Shown one piece after another: positions 1 through 5,399 of a stretch of DNA of 6,575 nucleotides. Within the stretch, counting starts at the first letter, position 1, and every line of letters begins with the position of its first letter. The notes beneath the pieces are model-generated. The model did no database searches. It was not told where the DNA came from and saw only the letters and a program-made list of their open reading frames with translations. The translations under genes were made by a program, and so were the position numbers. This DNA is from Halococcaceae archaeon (lineage in GTDB: Archaea > Halobacteriota > Halobacteria > Halobacteriales > Halalkalicoccaceae), in assembly GCA_007128515.1 (NCBI GenBank), contig SKXI01000045.1, positions 1 to 6,575 on the forward strand, read 5' to 3'.

Positions 1-195
1 CCCCCGGTCCAGCCGGATCGCCAGCCACAGCGCGAGGAGCGTTGGAACGAGATAGATCGACCAGTTGACGAGGAGGGCCACCACGACTCCGGTGGCGGTC
101 TCGGTATCGACGACCCGACCGAGGCCCGGAAGAACGACCAACGGGGCGACCACGACGACGGGGACGGTGACCGCCGCCGGGAGGACGGCTCGCAC
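1..195 (-). CDS. Membrane protein, N-terminal part (runs off left edge)
   Basis: I do not recognise this gene. Read on the minus strand, the frame is open from a TGA at 240-238 to the window edge, and the part seen is strongly hydrophobic. With a GTG start at 195 it gives 65 residues that begin MRAVLPAAVTVPVVVV. There are two likely membrane spans, about residues 3-25 and 34-60, joined by a short polar loop (GRVVDTETATG). The codons show the G/C-rich third positions of a real haloarchaeal gene. The start is uncertain. GTG 195 is the only common start codon at the head of the hydrophobic stretch, but an ATG at 241 overlaps the stop of the upstream small gene (ATGA) and enters this frame if one base is ignored. 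The gene lies 42 bp downstream of the 44-residue membrane protein on the same strand, so the two may be co-transcribed. The function cannot be told from this fragment. Confidence 0.55.
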   Translation of the reverse strand, partial: MRAVLPAAVTVPVVVVAPLVVLPGLGRVVDTETATGVVVALLVNWSIYLVPTLLALWLAIRLDRG

Positions 196-237
196 GCTCG
201 CCCGCAGTCGTCCGGTCGTCCCTTCACGGAGAGGAAC

Positions 238-372
238 TCATCCACTCGAAGCGTCGGTGACGGGGATGGGAACGGTCTCCGGGTCGTCGGGGCCGTCCCG
301 ACGGCGATAGGCGGCGTACGCGAGGCCGATCAGCGCGACGATGCCCGCGAGGCGTGTCCGGTTCGCTCGCAT
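238..372 (-). CDS. Small single-span membrane protein (44 aa)
   Basis: This is a hypothetical short protein. The ATG at 372 opens a 44-residue reading frame that starts MRANRTRLAGIVALIGLAYA. It has a basic N-terminus, one hydrophobic helix (about residues 7-22), an Arg-rich stop-transfer patch (RRR, 23-25) and a short acidic, Pro-containing tail. That pattern predicts a single-pass membrane protein. The frame stays open upstream to 552, but the extra residues look like non-coding translation, so the internal ATG is preferred. No Shine-Dalgarno sequence is seen. A weak TATA-like GTTTGATG lies 24-31 bp upstream (403-396, minus), compatible with a leaderless transcript. The stop codon overlaps an ATG (ATGA), and the next minus-strand membrane gene follows closely. 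I know no family for it. Its reality rests on composition and context only. Confidence 0.5.
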   Translation of the reverse strand: MRANRTRLAGIVALIGLAYAAYRRRDGPDDPETVPIPVTDASSG

Positions 373-412
373 ACCGCTCGATGAGCGCGGATCGTCATCA
401 AACGGCGCGGGG

Positions 413-431
413 CGTTTCGGGCCGTGAAACG
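413..431. repeat. Inverted repeat CGTTTC-N7-GAAACG
   Basis: A perfect 6-bp inverted repeat (413-418 and 426-431) with a 7-base spacer lies 41-59 bp upstream of the small membrane-protein start at 372. The core GTTTC-N7-GAAAC recurs with identical spacing at 1203-1219. It may be a regulator binding site just upstream of a promoter. This is inference. The rest of 373-603 shows nothing else that I can assign, apart from a 5-bp inverted repeat CGCTC-GAT-GAGCG at 375-387. Confidence 0.35.
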
Positions 432-603
432 TCGACCGCACTCGGATCACCGGTCCAGGGACCGCGAAGGGGCCCAGGACGGGTACACCAACGTCGGGGG
501 CCGCTACCGCCACGGACACCATCCCATCCACGGACGGTCCCCGTGGCGCCACCGGACACCGCTCGCTCGAACGACCCGGAGTGCCCCGGGTCGACGAGGC
601 GAG

Positions 604-1053
604 TCACCCGCGCTGGAGTCGGGCGAAGAACTCGTCGCAGAGCCGCGGGAACGACAGGATCGAGACCGCGCCGACGATCGCTGCGATTCCGACCGCTACG
701 ATCCCTACCCCGATCGCCTTGGCGACCGCCAGCCCGCCGTAGACCGCCACGACGAGCACGAGGTTGTAGTAGAGCACCCGGAGCGCGATCAACGACGGTC
801 TGAGCGACACCCAGCCGAGCGTCTCCGTCGCGAGCGGCCTGATCCACCCGCCGCGGATCAGCGTCGCGGTGACGATCATCGCGAGGAGGCCGTAGATCGT
901 CGCGTGGGTCGCACCGATCCCCTCGATCGAATCGGTCGTGCCGACGTACGCGAGCACCGGCATGCTGAGGAAGAAGACGTCCGCGAAGACGTACGTGACG
1001 TCGTGGAGGAACCGTCCGAAGCCGTTCTTCTCGGCGCGTGTCAGCTTCCCCAT
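604..1053 (-). CDS. Four-span integral membrane protein, unknown function
   Basis: The product is 149 residues from the ATG at 1053 (MGKLTRAEKNGFGRF...). It shows four hydrophobic helices: about residues 19-38 (YVFADVFFLSMPVLAYVG), 51-69, 88-110 and 112-135. A short amphipathic C-terminus (RLCDEFFARLQRG) follows. The N-terminus is basic, suggesting a cytoplasmic start. No catalytic or transport motif is visible and I cannot name a family. The frame also opens at an ATG at 1155, giving 183 residues. The extra 34 residues are Arg/Ser/Thr-rich and unlike haloarchaeal protein, and that start has no promoter in front, whereas GTACACT lies 25-31 bp upstream of 1053. I therefore chose the shorter form, but the longer one is possible. 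The gene is divergent from the acyl-CoA dehydrogenase, with a motif-rich region between them. Confidence 0.7.
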   Translation of the reverse strand: MGKLTRAEKNGFGRFLHDVTYVFADVFFLSMPVLAYVGTTDSIEGIGATHATIYGLLAMIVTATLIRGGWIRPLATETLGWVSLRPSLIALRVLYYNLVLVVAVYGGLAVAKAIGVGIVAVGIAAIVGAVSILSFPRLCDEFFARLQRG

Positions 1054-1157
1054 TCCGTACCAGGACCGTCGCTCCGCAGTGTACGCGGGCCTCGTCGTTC
1101 GGGTCGGCGAGCGTTCGGTCACCCGACCTCGTTCGCCGCTTGCCGATCGAGCCATGA

Positions 1158-1310
1158 TCCCACGTTCGGGGTCGTGGCGCTCTCAGATGAAACCGGCGAG
1201 GGGTTTCAGGCGCTGAAACCGCAGATCTCCGTGATAGAACCGATAGGTCGGGGTTCGCCCAAAGACGGGTGGTCGACCTCCCACGTATCGGTCCGTCCGA
1301 GGACGTGGGA
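1158..1310. promoter_or_regulatory. Three copies of octamer TCCCACGT upstream of the acyl-CoA dehydrogenase gene
   Basis: TCCCACGT occurs at 1158-1165 (+), 1279-1286 (+) and, inverted, at 1303-1310 (-). The last two form an 8-bp inverted repeat with a 16-base spacer. The first and last copies extend to a 10-bp match (GATCCCACGT against ACGTGGGATC). I saw no further copy in the window. An octamer would be expected about 0.2 times in 6.6 kb over both strands, so three in 153 bp of intergenic DNA is unlikely to be chance. The sites lie 96-248 bp before the start codon of the acyl-CoA dehydrogenase and in front of the divergent membrane-protein gene, so either could be the target. This intergenic stretch (1054-1405) holds no gene that I can support. 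Confidence 0.5.
1188..1220. repeat. Cluster of three TGAAACC half-sites
   Basis: TGAAACC (1188-1194), its inverse GGTTTCA (1202-1208) and TGAAACC again (1214-1220) are separated by 7 and 5 bases. The right-hand pair extends to a perfect 8-bp inverted repeat GGTTTCAG-GCG-CTGAAACC (1202-1220). The alternating orientation suggests paired binding of a dimeric regulator, inside the span of the TCCCACGT copies. It could also form a hairpin if transcribed. Which gene it serves is not shown. Confidence 0.5.
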
Positions 1311-1319
1311 TCGCTTCGT

Positions 1320-1336
1320 CCCGAAGTCGTTTCGGG
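1320..1336. repeat. Inverted repeat CCCGAA-N5-TTCGGG
   Basis: A perfect 6-bp inverted repeat with a 5-base spacer (GTCGT) lies about 39 bp upstream of the TATA-like box of the acyl-CoA dehydrogenase gene. Its place just upstream of the core promoter suits an activator or repressor site. The arms are short, so chance is possible. Confidence 0.3.
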
Positions 1337-1374
1337 GAGAATCCACCACTCGGGAGTTGTTTTCGGTTTGGAGA

Positions 1375-1381
1375 GCTATAT
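1375..1381 (+). promoter_or_regulatory. TATA box of the acyl-CoA dehydrogenase gene
   Basis: GCTATAT is centred 28 bp before the ATG at 1406, the usual archaeal TATA-to-start distance. Transcription would therefore begin at or within a few bases of the start codon. The bases before the ATG (CACGAGCT) contain no Shine-Dalgarno sequence, which supports a leaderless mRNA. Confidence 0.65.
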
Positions 1382-1405
1382 GATCCCGGCGTCCCATCAC
1401 GAGCT

Positions 1406-2551
1406 ATGGAGCTACTCGACGAGGAGATCGTCCCGGAGTACGCCCGCGAGGTAAAGGCCGAGGCGCGCGCGTTCGCCGAGGAGTGGATCGAGCCGAACGC
1501 CGAGGAGTACTTCAGGTCCGGAGAGTACCCCTGGGAGATCCTCGAGGCCGGCCGGGACGCCGGGCTGATCGCACAGGACATCGGCGAGGAGTACGGGGGG
1601 AGGGGCCTCGACGTGGTGGAGATCCTCGCCGTCGCCGAGGAGTTCTTCCGGGCGGACGCGGGCATCGCGCTCACGCTCCAGCTCGCGAGCTTCGGCGCGG
1701 AGATCGTCGAGGAGTACGGCACCGACGAACAGAAAGAGGAGTACCTCACGCCGGTCGCGAGCGGCGAGGCGATCACGGGGCTCGCGGTCTCCGAGCCGGA
1801 GGCGGGAAGTGACCTCACGAGCGTCTCGACGACCGCGGAGAGAGAGGGCGACGAGTGGGTGATCGACGGCGAGAAGTTCTGGATCGGCAACGGCGTCGAG
1901 GCCGACTGGCTCACCGTCTTCGTCCGCACGGGCGAGAACGCAGACCGCTACTCGAACCACTCGTTGCTGATCGTCCCGACGGATATCGACGGCTACGAGG
2001 CCGAACACATCCCGGAGAAGATGGCGATGCGCGCGTCGAAACAGGCCCACATCACGTTCGACGGGGCGAGGGTGCCCGAGGAGAACCTCGTGGGCTACGA
2101 GAACGGGGGCTTCCTCCAGCTGGTCGACTTCTTCAACCACGGCCGGATCGTCGTCGGGGGTCACGGGCTGGGGCTCGCTGCGGCGGCGATCGAGGAGGCG
2201 TGGGCGTTCGTCCACGACCGGGAGGCGTTCGGGCGGGGAATCAACGAGTTCCAGGCGGTCCAGCACGGGCTGGCCGACATGCGCCTCGAGTTCGAGGCCG
2301 CCCGTGCGCTCAACTACCGGGCGGCGCGCCACGTGCGGGACGGGATCAACCCCGGCTTCTGGGCGGCGATGGCGAAGACGAAGTCGACGGAGGTCGCAGT
2401 CGACTGTTCCGAGCAGGCGATGCAGTTCCACGGCGGCCGGTCGATCTTCACCGACCGGCGGATCGCCCGGGTCTTCCGCGACGCCCGCATCCCGGTGATC
2501 TACGAGGGCGCGAACGAGGTCCAGCGAAACCTGATCTACCGTCAGGCGTGA
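1406..2551 (+). CDS. Acyl-CoA dehydrogenase
   Basis: This is an FAD-dependent acyl-CoA dehydrogenase that oxidises an acyl-CoA to the trans-2-enoyl-CoA and passes electrons to electron-transfer flavoprotein. It serves fatty-acid or branched-chain amino-acid breakdown in the cytoplasm. The 381 residues match the family length (about 380). The N-terminal helical domain spans about 1-115. The first family signature, AVSEPEAGSDLTS, is at 127-139 in the middle beta domain. The C-terminal helical domain carries FGRGINEFQAVQ (275-286), QAMQFHGG and the end motif IYEGANEVQ (365-373). In that motif E367 is at the position of the catalytic base of medium-chain enzymes. The chain looks intact. The start at 1406 is fixed by the TATA box and family length. 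Substrate chain length cannot be told from motifs, and no ETF or thiolase genes are adjacent. It ends 10 bp from the convergent response regulator. Confidence 0.95.
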   Translation: MELLDEEIVPEYAREVKAEARAFAEEWIEPNAEEYFRSGEYPWEILEAGRDAGLIAQDIGEEYGGRGLDVVEILAVAEEFFRADAGIALTLQLASFGAEIVEEYGTDEQKEEYLTPVASGEAITGLAVSEPEAGSDLTSVSTTAEREGDEWVIDGEKFWIGNGVEADWLTVFVRTGENADRYSNHSLLIVPTDIDGYEAEHIPEKMAMRASKQAHITFDGARVPEENLVGYENGGFLQLVDFFNHGRIVVGGHGLGLAAAAIEEAWAFVHDREAFGRGINEFQAVQHGLADMRLEFEAARALNYRAARHVRDGINPGFWAAMAKTKSTEVAVDCSEQAMQFHGGRSIFTDRRIARVFRDARIPVIYEGANEVQRNLIYRQA

Positions 2552-2561
2552 TCGGGAGTCG

Positions 2562-3149
2562 CTACTCGCGCGAGAGGTCGCGGAACGCGGAGGCGAACTC
2601 CTCGTGGCCCTCCAGGTCGGAGATCGTCTCGTCGACGCTCTCTCTGAGTTCGGCGAGGCGCTCTTCTAGCTCCTCGAACTCCTCGTTGTCCTCGAGTTCG
2701 CCCGGCGATTTCTCCGTCTCCAGGACCGCGCGCTTGGACGCCAAGCTGTAGTACTCCTGCATCGCACGGGTGTACTCGCTGCGTTTGTGGACGCCCTCGA
2801 CGGTCTCGAGCAGTTCGTCGCCGCCGACCGGCTTCACCAGGTAGTCGTCGAAGCCCATCTCGATGATGTCGAAGTCGGGGTCGACCGCGGTGACCATGAC
2901 GACCCGACACTCGAGCCCTCGGTCCCGTATCGCCTCCAGGACCTCGTCGCCGGAGAGCCCCGGCATCCGTCGGTCCAGCAGGACGACCGCGACGGACTCG
3001 TCGATCGCCGAGAGCGCCTCGTCGCCGCTGTAGGCCGTCTTCACCTCCCAGCGATCGGAGAGCCAGGTCGAAAACAGGTCCGCGAGCTGGGGCTCGTCGT
3101 CCACCACGAGGACGACCGGCTCGCGAGGGTCGGAGGTGGAACCTTCCAT
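2562..3149 (-). CDS. Response regulator, receiver plus HalX domain
   Basis: This is a two-component response regulator of 195 residues. The receiver domain (about 11-120) has every key residue: acidic pair D17/D18, phospho-acceptor D59 in LLDRRMPGLSGDE, T87 and K106 (DDYLVKP). It should therefore accept phosphate from a histidine kinase. The second half matches the HalX domain seen in haloarchaeal regulators, with the hallmark EYYSLASKRAVLE (132-144). It is followed by a highly acidic coiled-coil-like stretch (about 151-180, ELEERLAELRESVDETISDLE). No DNA-binding helix-turn-helix is visible, and how HalX proteins deliver output is not established to my knowledge. The ATG at 3149 has a TATA box about 30 bp upstream and no Shine-Dalgarno sequence, so it is probably leaderless. 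No kinase gene lies in the window, so the partner must be elsewhere. Confidence 0.93.
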   Translation of the reverse strand: MEGSTSDPREPVVLVVDDEPQLADLFSTWLSDRWEVKTAYSGDEALSAIDESVAVVLLDRRMPGLSGDEVLEAIRDRGLECRVVMVTAVDPDFDIIEMGFDDYLVKPVGGDELLETVEGVHKRSEYTRAMQEYYSLASKRAVLETEKSPGELEDNEEFEELEERLAELRESVDETISDLEGHEEFASAFRDLSRE

Positions 3150-3176
3150 CGTTGTCCCGGATTTATTCCGATGCGG

Positions 3177-3182
3177 TATAAG
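3177..3182 (-). promoter_or_regulatory. TATA box of the response regulator gene
   Basis: On the minus strand CTTATA lies 28-33 bp before the ATG at 3149. An A/T-rich AATAAAT (3167-3161) lies between them, about 12-18 bp before the start. The arrangement gives the response regulator its own leaderless promoter, within the 66-bp gap after the upstream Cys-rich gene. Confidence 0.6.
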
Positions 3183-3215
3183 TTAGCCGGCAAGAGGTGA
3201 TACCCTCCCAATACG

Positions 3216-3644
3216 TTAGGCCGATGGATCGGTGGGTCGGTGTCCGAGCGACCAGCGGATCAGCCTCGCCTCGACGCGCTCCCGATCGGTGCCGGAGTCG
3301 AGGGCCGTCTCGGCCCGCTCGAGCAACCGAGCTTCGAGCGGCGAGTGGTCCGGCTCGTCACGGACGTCGTTGAGCAGCGCCTCGAAGTCCTCCCTGAGAT
3401 CGAACGAGGCGCGAGCGACGTTACACCGCGAGAGCGGGTTCTGGTCCATCTCGAGGACGAGGTCGCGAACGAGCGCCCAGTCGTCCTCGCAGAAGTGAAC
3501 CGACACCTCGCCGACGACGTCACGCCAGGCGATCACCTCGCCGTGTTTCATCAGCGGGATCGCCCGCGGCGGGAGGTCGACCCGTACGGCGGTCTCCGGG
3601 TCGTCACAGAGTGAACAGGGCTGCTCGGTCTTCCCGGTGTACAT
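3216..3644 (-). CDS. Hypothetical protein with CxxC and HxC, possible zinc site
   Basis: I recognise no named family. The product is 142 residues and acidic, with no signal peptide or membrane span. The N-terminal part (about 1-60) holds C10-S-L-C13 and, after a beta-rich stretch (VRVDLPPRAIPLMKHGEVIAW), H50-F-C52. Together these could bind one zinc ion in a small treble-clef or ribbon fold. A fourth cysteine, C74, lies in the helical remainder. The C-terminal part (about 80-135) is predicted helical and rich in charged residues (LLERAETALDSGTDRERVEARL). The ATG at 3644 gives a compact N-terminus just before the CxxC. No convincing Shine-Dalgarno or TATA box is seen, only a weak TTTCCC about 26 bp upstream. 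It lies 36 bp after the stop of the MFS pseudogene on the same strand and 66 bp before the response regulator. It may once have been read from the transporter's promoter. Its role is unknown. Confidence 0.75.
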   Translation of the reverse strand: MYTGKTEQPCSLCDDPETAVRVDLPPRAIPLMKHGEVIAWRDVVGEVSVHFCEDDWALVRDLVLEMDQNPLSRCNVARASFDLREDFEALLNDVRDEPDHSPLEARLLERAETALDSGTDRERVEARLIRWSLGHRPTDPSA

Positions 3645-3660
3645 ACCGGGTGCTGGGACC

Positions 3661-3681
3661 GCGAGGGGAAACCTCCCTCGC
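3661..3681. repeat. Inverted repeat at the end of the MFS pseudogene
   Basis: GCGAGGG (3661-3667) and CCCTCGC (3675-3681) form a perfect 7-bp inverted repeat with a 7-base loop. It begins at the last base of the pseudogene stop codon. In minus-strand RNA it would fold into a G/C-rich hairpin, which could be a leftover 3' processing or terminator element of the transporter gene. It could also be a site 17-37 bp upstream of the downstream hypothetical gene. No T-run follows, so a terminator role is weak. Confidence 0.35.
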
Positions 3682-3975
3682 TAGTCGTCGGAGCCGGCGC
3701 CGATCCGTTCGGACCGGGCGGCGTCGAACCGGTCGACCAGCACGAGCAGTCGCTTCGTCCCGTAGCGGTCGGCGAGGATCCCGCCGGGGAACGCGCCGAG
3801 GCCGAACGGGGCCGTAGCCGAGCGCGACGACGATCCCCGAGAGGGCGACGCTCACGTCGAACTCGGTGAGCCGGACGACGAGGGAGATCGGTATCGACAG
3901 CTCGAACCAGTGGACCAGCGAGTGACCCGCCGTGGTGACGCCGGCGATCGACCGATCGTTCGCGTCGAGCGCCGT
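3681..3975 (-). pseudogene. MFS transporter remnant (start lost, frameshifted, internally deleted)
   Basis: Minus-strand translation gives the N-terminus of a major facilitator superfamily transporter. TM1 lies in GVTTAGHSLVHWFELSIPIS and TM2 in VALSGIVVALGYG. After a frame change comes PFGLGAFPGGILADRYGTKR, which holds the MFS loop 2-3 motif (G-x-L-A-D-R-x-G-x-K-R). Three lesions are visible. The codon at the expected start (3975-3973) is ACG, though a GGGAGG ribosome-binding sequence (3986-3981) sits 5 bases before it and a stop (TAG) lies upstream in frame. One extra C in the run at 3811-3808 shifts the frame. After motif A the protein ends within about 28 residues (VLVDRFDAARSERIGAGSDD), so about ten of the usual twelve helices are missing, as if TM2 were fused to a C-terminal tail. 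The repaired product would be about 98 residues against roughly 400 for the family. The substrate is unknown. It is divergent from tyrS. Confidence 0.8.
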
Positions 3976-4050
3976 TCTCTCCTCCCTGCTCGCCCGCCGG
4001 GGCTACTTGGTCAGACGGGTTCGGGCACCCGAAGACGGCGGATGGAACCA

Positions 4051-4055
4051 CTTAA
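4051..4055 (+). promoter_or_regulatory. TATA-like box of tyrS
   Basis: CTTAA lies 26-30 bp before the ATG at 4081, in an otherwise very G/C-rich stretch. The spacing predicts a leaderless or nearly leaderless transcript. It supports 4081 as the start rather than the open frame that continues upstream over the pseudogene. Confidence 0.55.
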
Positions 4056-4056
4056 C

Positions 4057-4077
4057 CCCGCGGCCGGACTCCGCGGG
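4057..4077. repeat. Inverted repeat between TATA box and ATG of tyrS
   Basis: CCCGCGG (4057-4063) and CCGCGGG (4071-4077) form a perfect 7-bp inverted repeat with a 7-base spacer, ending 3 bp before the tyrS ATG. At this place a bound protein would cover the initiation region. If transcription started further upstream, the RNA hairpin would abut the start codon. The DNA is very G/C-rich, which raises the odds of chance. Confidence 0.4.
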
Positions 4078-4080
4078 CAC

Positions 4081-5109
4081 ATGGACACCGACGAGCGCGT
4101 TCGCCTCGTGGGTCGGAACACCGAGGAGGTCGTCACCGAGGAGGAGCTCTCCGAACTCCTCTCGCGACCCGACCCGAGCGTCTACATCGGCTACGCCCCG
4201 ACCGGCGAGATGCACATCGGCCACTTCACGACGATCAGGAAGCTCGCGGACTTCCTCGACGCGGGACTCGACGTCACGGTCCTGATCGCCGACCTCCACG
4301 CCCACCTCGACGACGAGAAGAGCCCGTTCGAGCTGCTCGACGCGCGCTCGGCGTACTACCGCGAGGCGATCGAGGCGATGGTCGAGGTGGCGGGAGCGGA
4401 TCCCGCCGAGATCGAGTTCGTGAGAGGGACGGAGTTCGAACTGAGCGAGGAGTACACGCTCGAGCTCTACCGGATGATGGCCGACACGACGCTCTCGCGC
4501 GCCCAGCGCGCCGGGAGCGAGGTCGTCCGCCAGTCCGACAGCCCGGCGCTCGGCGGACTGGTCTACACGCTGATGCAGAGCCTGGACGTCGCCGCCCTCG
4601 ACGCCGACATCGCCTACGGTGGCATCGACCAGCGCGGGATCTACATGCTCGCCCGCGAGGTCCTGCCCGATCACGGCCACGGGAAACCGGTCTGCGTCTT
4701 CGCGCCGCTGCTCTCGGGGCTCTCCGGCGGGAAGATGAGCGCGAGCGACGAGTCCTCGAGACTGTCGCTCACCGACGATCCCGATACCGTCCGCGAGAAG
4801 ATCGACGGGGCGTACTGTCCCGCGGGCGAGGTCGAGGACAACGGCGTGCTGGAGTACCTCCGCTACCTGCTCTTCCCGATCCTGGAAGAGCGAGGCGAGC
4901 CGTTCGTCGTCGAGCGCCCCGAGGAGTACGGCGGGGAACTCAGCTACGAAGACTACGACGCGCTCGAAGCCGACTTCGTCTCCGGCGAACTCCACCCCGC
5001 GGATCTCAAGGGCGCGACGGGTGCGTCCCTCGCCGACGTTCTCGCGCCGATCAGGGAGCGCTTCGACGGGTCTGCGCTGCTCGCCGAGGCGTATCCCGAC
5101 GAGTACTGA
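4081..5109 (+). CDS. tyrS: Tyrosyl-tRNA synthetase (TyrRS)
   Basis: This is a class I aminoacyl-tRNA synthetase that charges tRNA-Tyr with tyrosine using ATP, in the cytoplasm. The 342 residues match the compact archaeal TyrRS rather than the longer bacterial form with its S4-like tail. The Rossmann fold begins at YIGYAPTGEMHIGH, with Y35 at the position that contacts tyrosine in archaeal enzymes and the HIGH motif at 45-48. Further family blocks are VLIADLHAHLDD, SEEYTLELYRMMADTTLSRA, YTLMQSLDVAALDADIAYGGIDQR and the second class I signature KMSAS at 218-222. The C-terminal domain contains the typical AYCPAG and GELHPADLKGA. Everything appears intact. The ATG at 4081 follows a TATA-like box by 26-30 bp. 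It begins MDTDERVRLVGRNTEEVV, like other archaeal TyrRS. TrpRS is the nearest alternative, but the core motifs fit TyrRS better. Confidence 0.95.
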   Translation: MDTDERVRLVGRNTEEVVTEEELSELLSRPDPSVYIGYAPTGEMHIGHFTTIRKLADFLDAGLDVTVLIADLHAHLDDEKSPFELLDARSAYYREAIEAMVEVAGADPAEIEFVRGTEFELSEEYTLELYRMMADTTLSRAQRAGSEVVRQSDSPALGGLVYTLMQSLDVAALDADIAYGGIDQRGIYMLAREVLPDHGHGKPVCVFAPLLSGLSGGKMSASDESSRLSLTDDPDTVREKIDGAYCPAGEVEDNGVLEYLRYLLFPILEERGEPFVVERPEEYGGELSYEDYDALEADFVSGELHPADLKGATGASLADVLAPIRERFDGSALLAEAYPDEY

Positions 5110-5399
5110 TACGGACCGTTGTCACTGGGTACTGCCTCGACCGAGCGGTCGGTAGCGATCCCACCGGGGCGGTCGGACAGCAGTCCGTACGGGTCACTAC
5201 CCGACGGACAGAGGACACTCTCGACGGTCTCTCCGTGGAGCCGACGGCGGTGCCGCTCGCGCCACCGATCACGGCACCGATCCCCGTCTCGAGAGAACCG
5301 AGCAGACTGCCGACCGCCACGCCGACGGTCCTCACCCTCTTCGCGACCTCGGTCCTTCAGGGAAACGTACCCCGCAGGTCCGTTCATCGGTACGACGCG
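5110..5399. other. 290-bp gap with a doubtful glycine-zipper reading frame
   Basis: No convincing gene lies between tyrS and the DUF429 gene, which are convergent. On the minus strand a GTG at 5335 opens a frame starting MRTVGVAVGSLLGSLETGIG and continuing GAVIGGASGTAVGS. This is a glycine-zipper-like membrane helix pair (about residues 1-32). The frame then becomes Arg/Thr/Cys-rich, unlike haloarchaeal protein, and runs 59 bp into the 3' end of tyrS on the opposite strand (end 5051). This may be a decayed small membrane-protein gene or chance. No terminator T-run is visible after tyrS. Confidence 0.3.

Noticed and set aside
424..1383. 319-residue plus-strand frame opposite the four-span membrane protein
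   Set aside because: Its translation is Arg/Asp/His-rich low complexity and antisense to a gene with clear membrane helices. No promoter precedes it.
1206..1400. 64-residue minus-strand frame across the region upstream of the acyl-CoA dehydrogenase
   Set aside because: It covers the acyl-CoA dehydrogenase TATA box and the motif array, lacks the acidic composition of neighbouring proteins, and has no promoter or ribosome-binding sequence of its own.
1183..1929. Long minus-strand frame with Ser-rich translation overlapping the acyl-CoA dehydrogenase
   Set aside because: It is a mirror frame of a clear, complete gene. Its low-complexity Ser-rich protein is what antisense of acidic G/C-rich coding DNA gives.
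2565..2574. CTCGCGCGAG palindrome near the convergent gene ends
   Set aside because: It lies inside the coding end of the response regulator, is made of common G/C-rich codons and has no T-run, so a terminator call is not supported.
3910..4080. N-terminal extension of tyrS by 57 codons
   Set aside because: The extra residues are Arg/Pro-rich, overlap the divergent pseudogene and the TATA-like box, and are absent from archaeal TyrRS. The ATG at 4081 fits family length.
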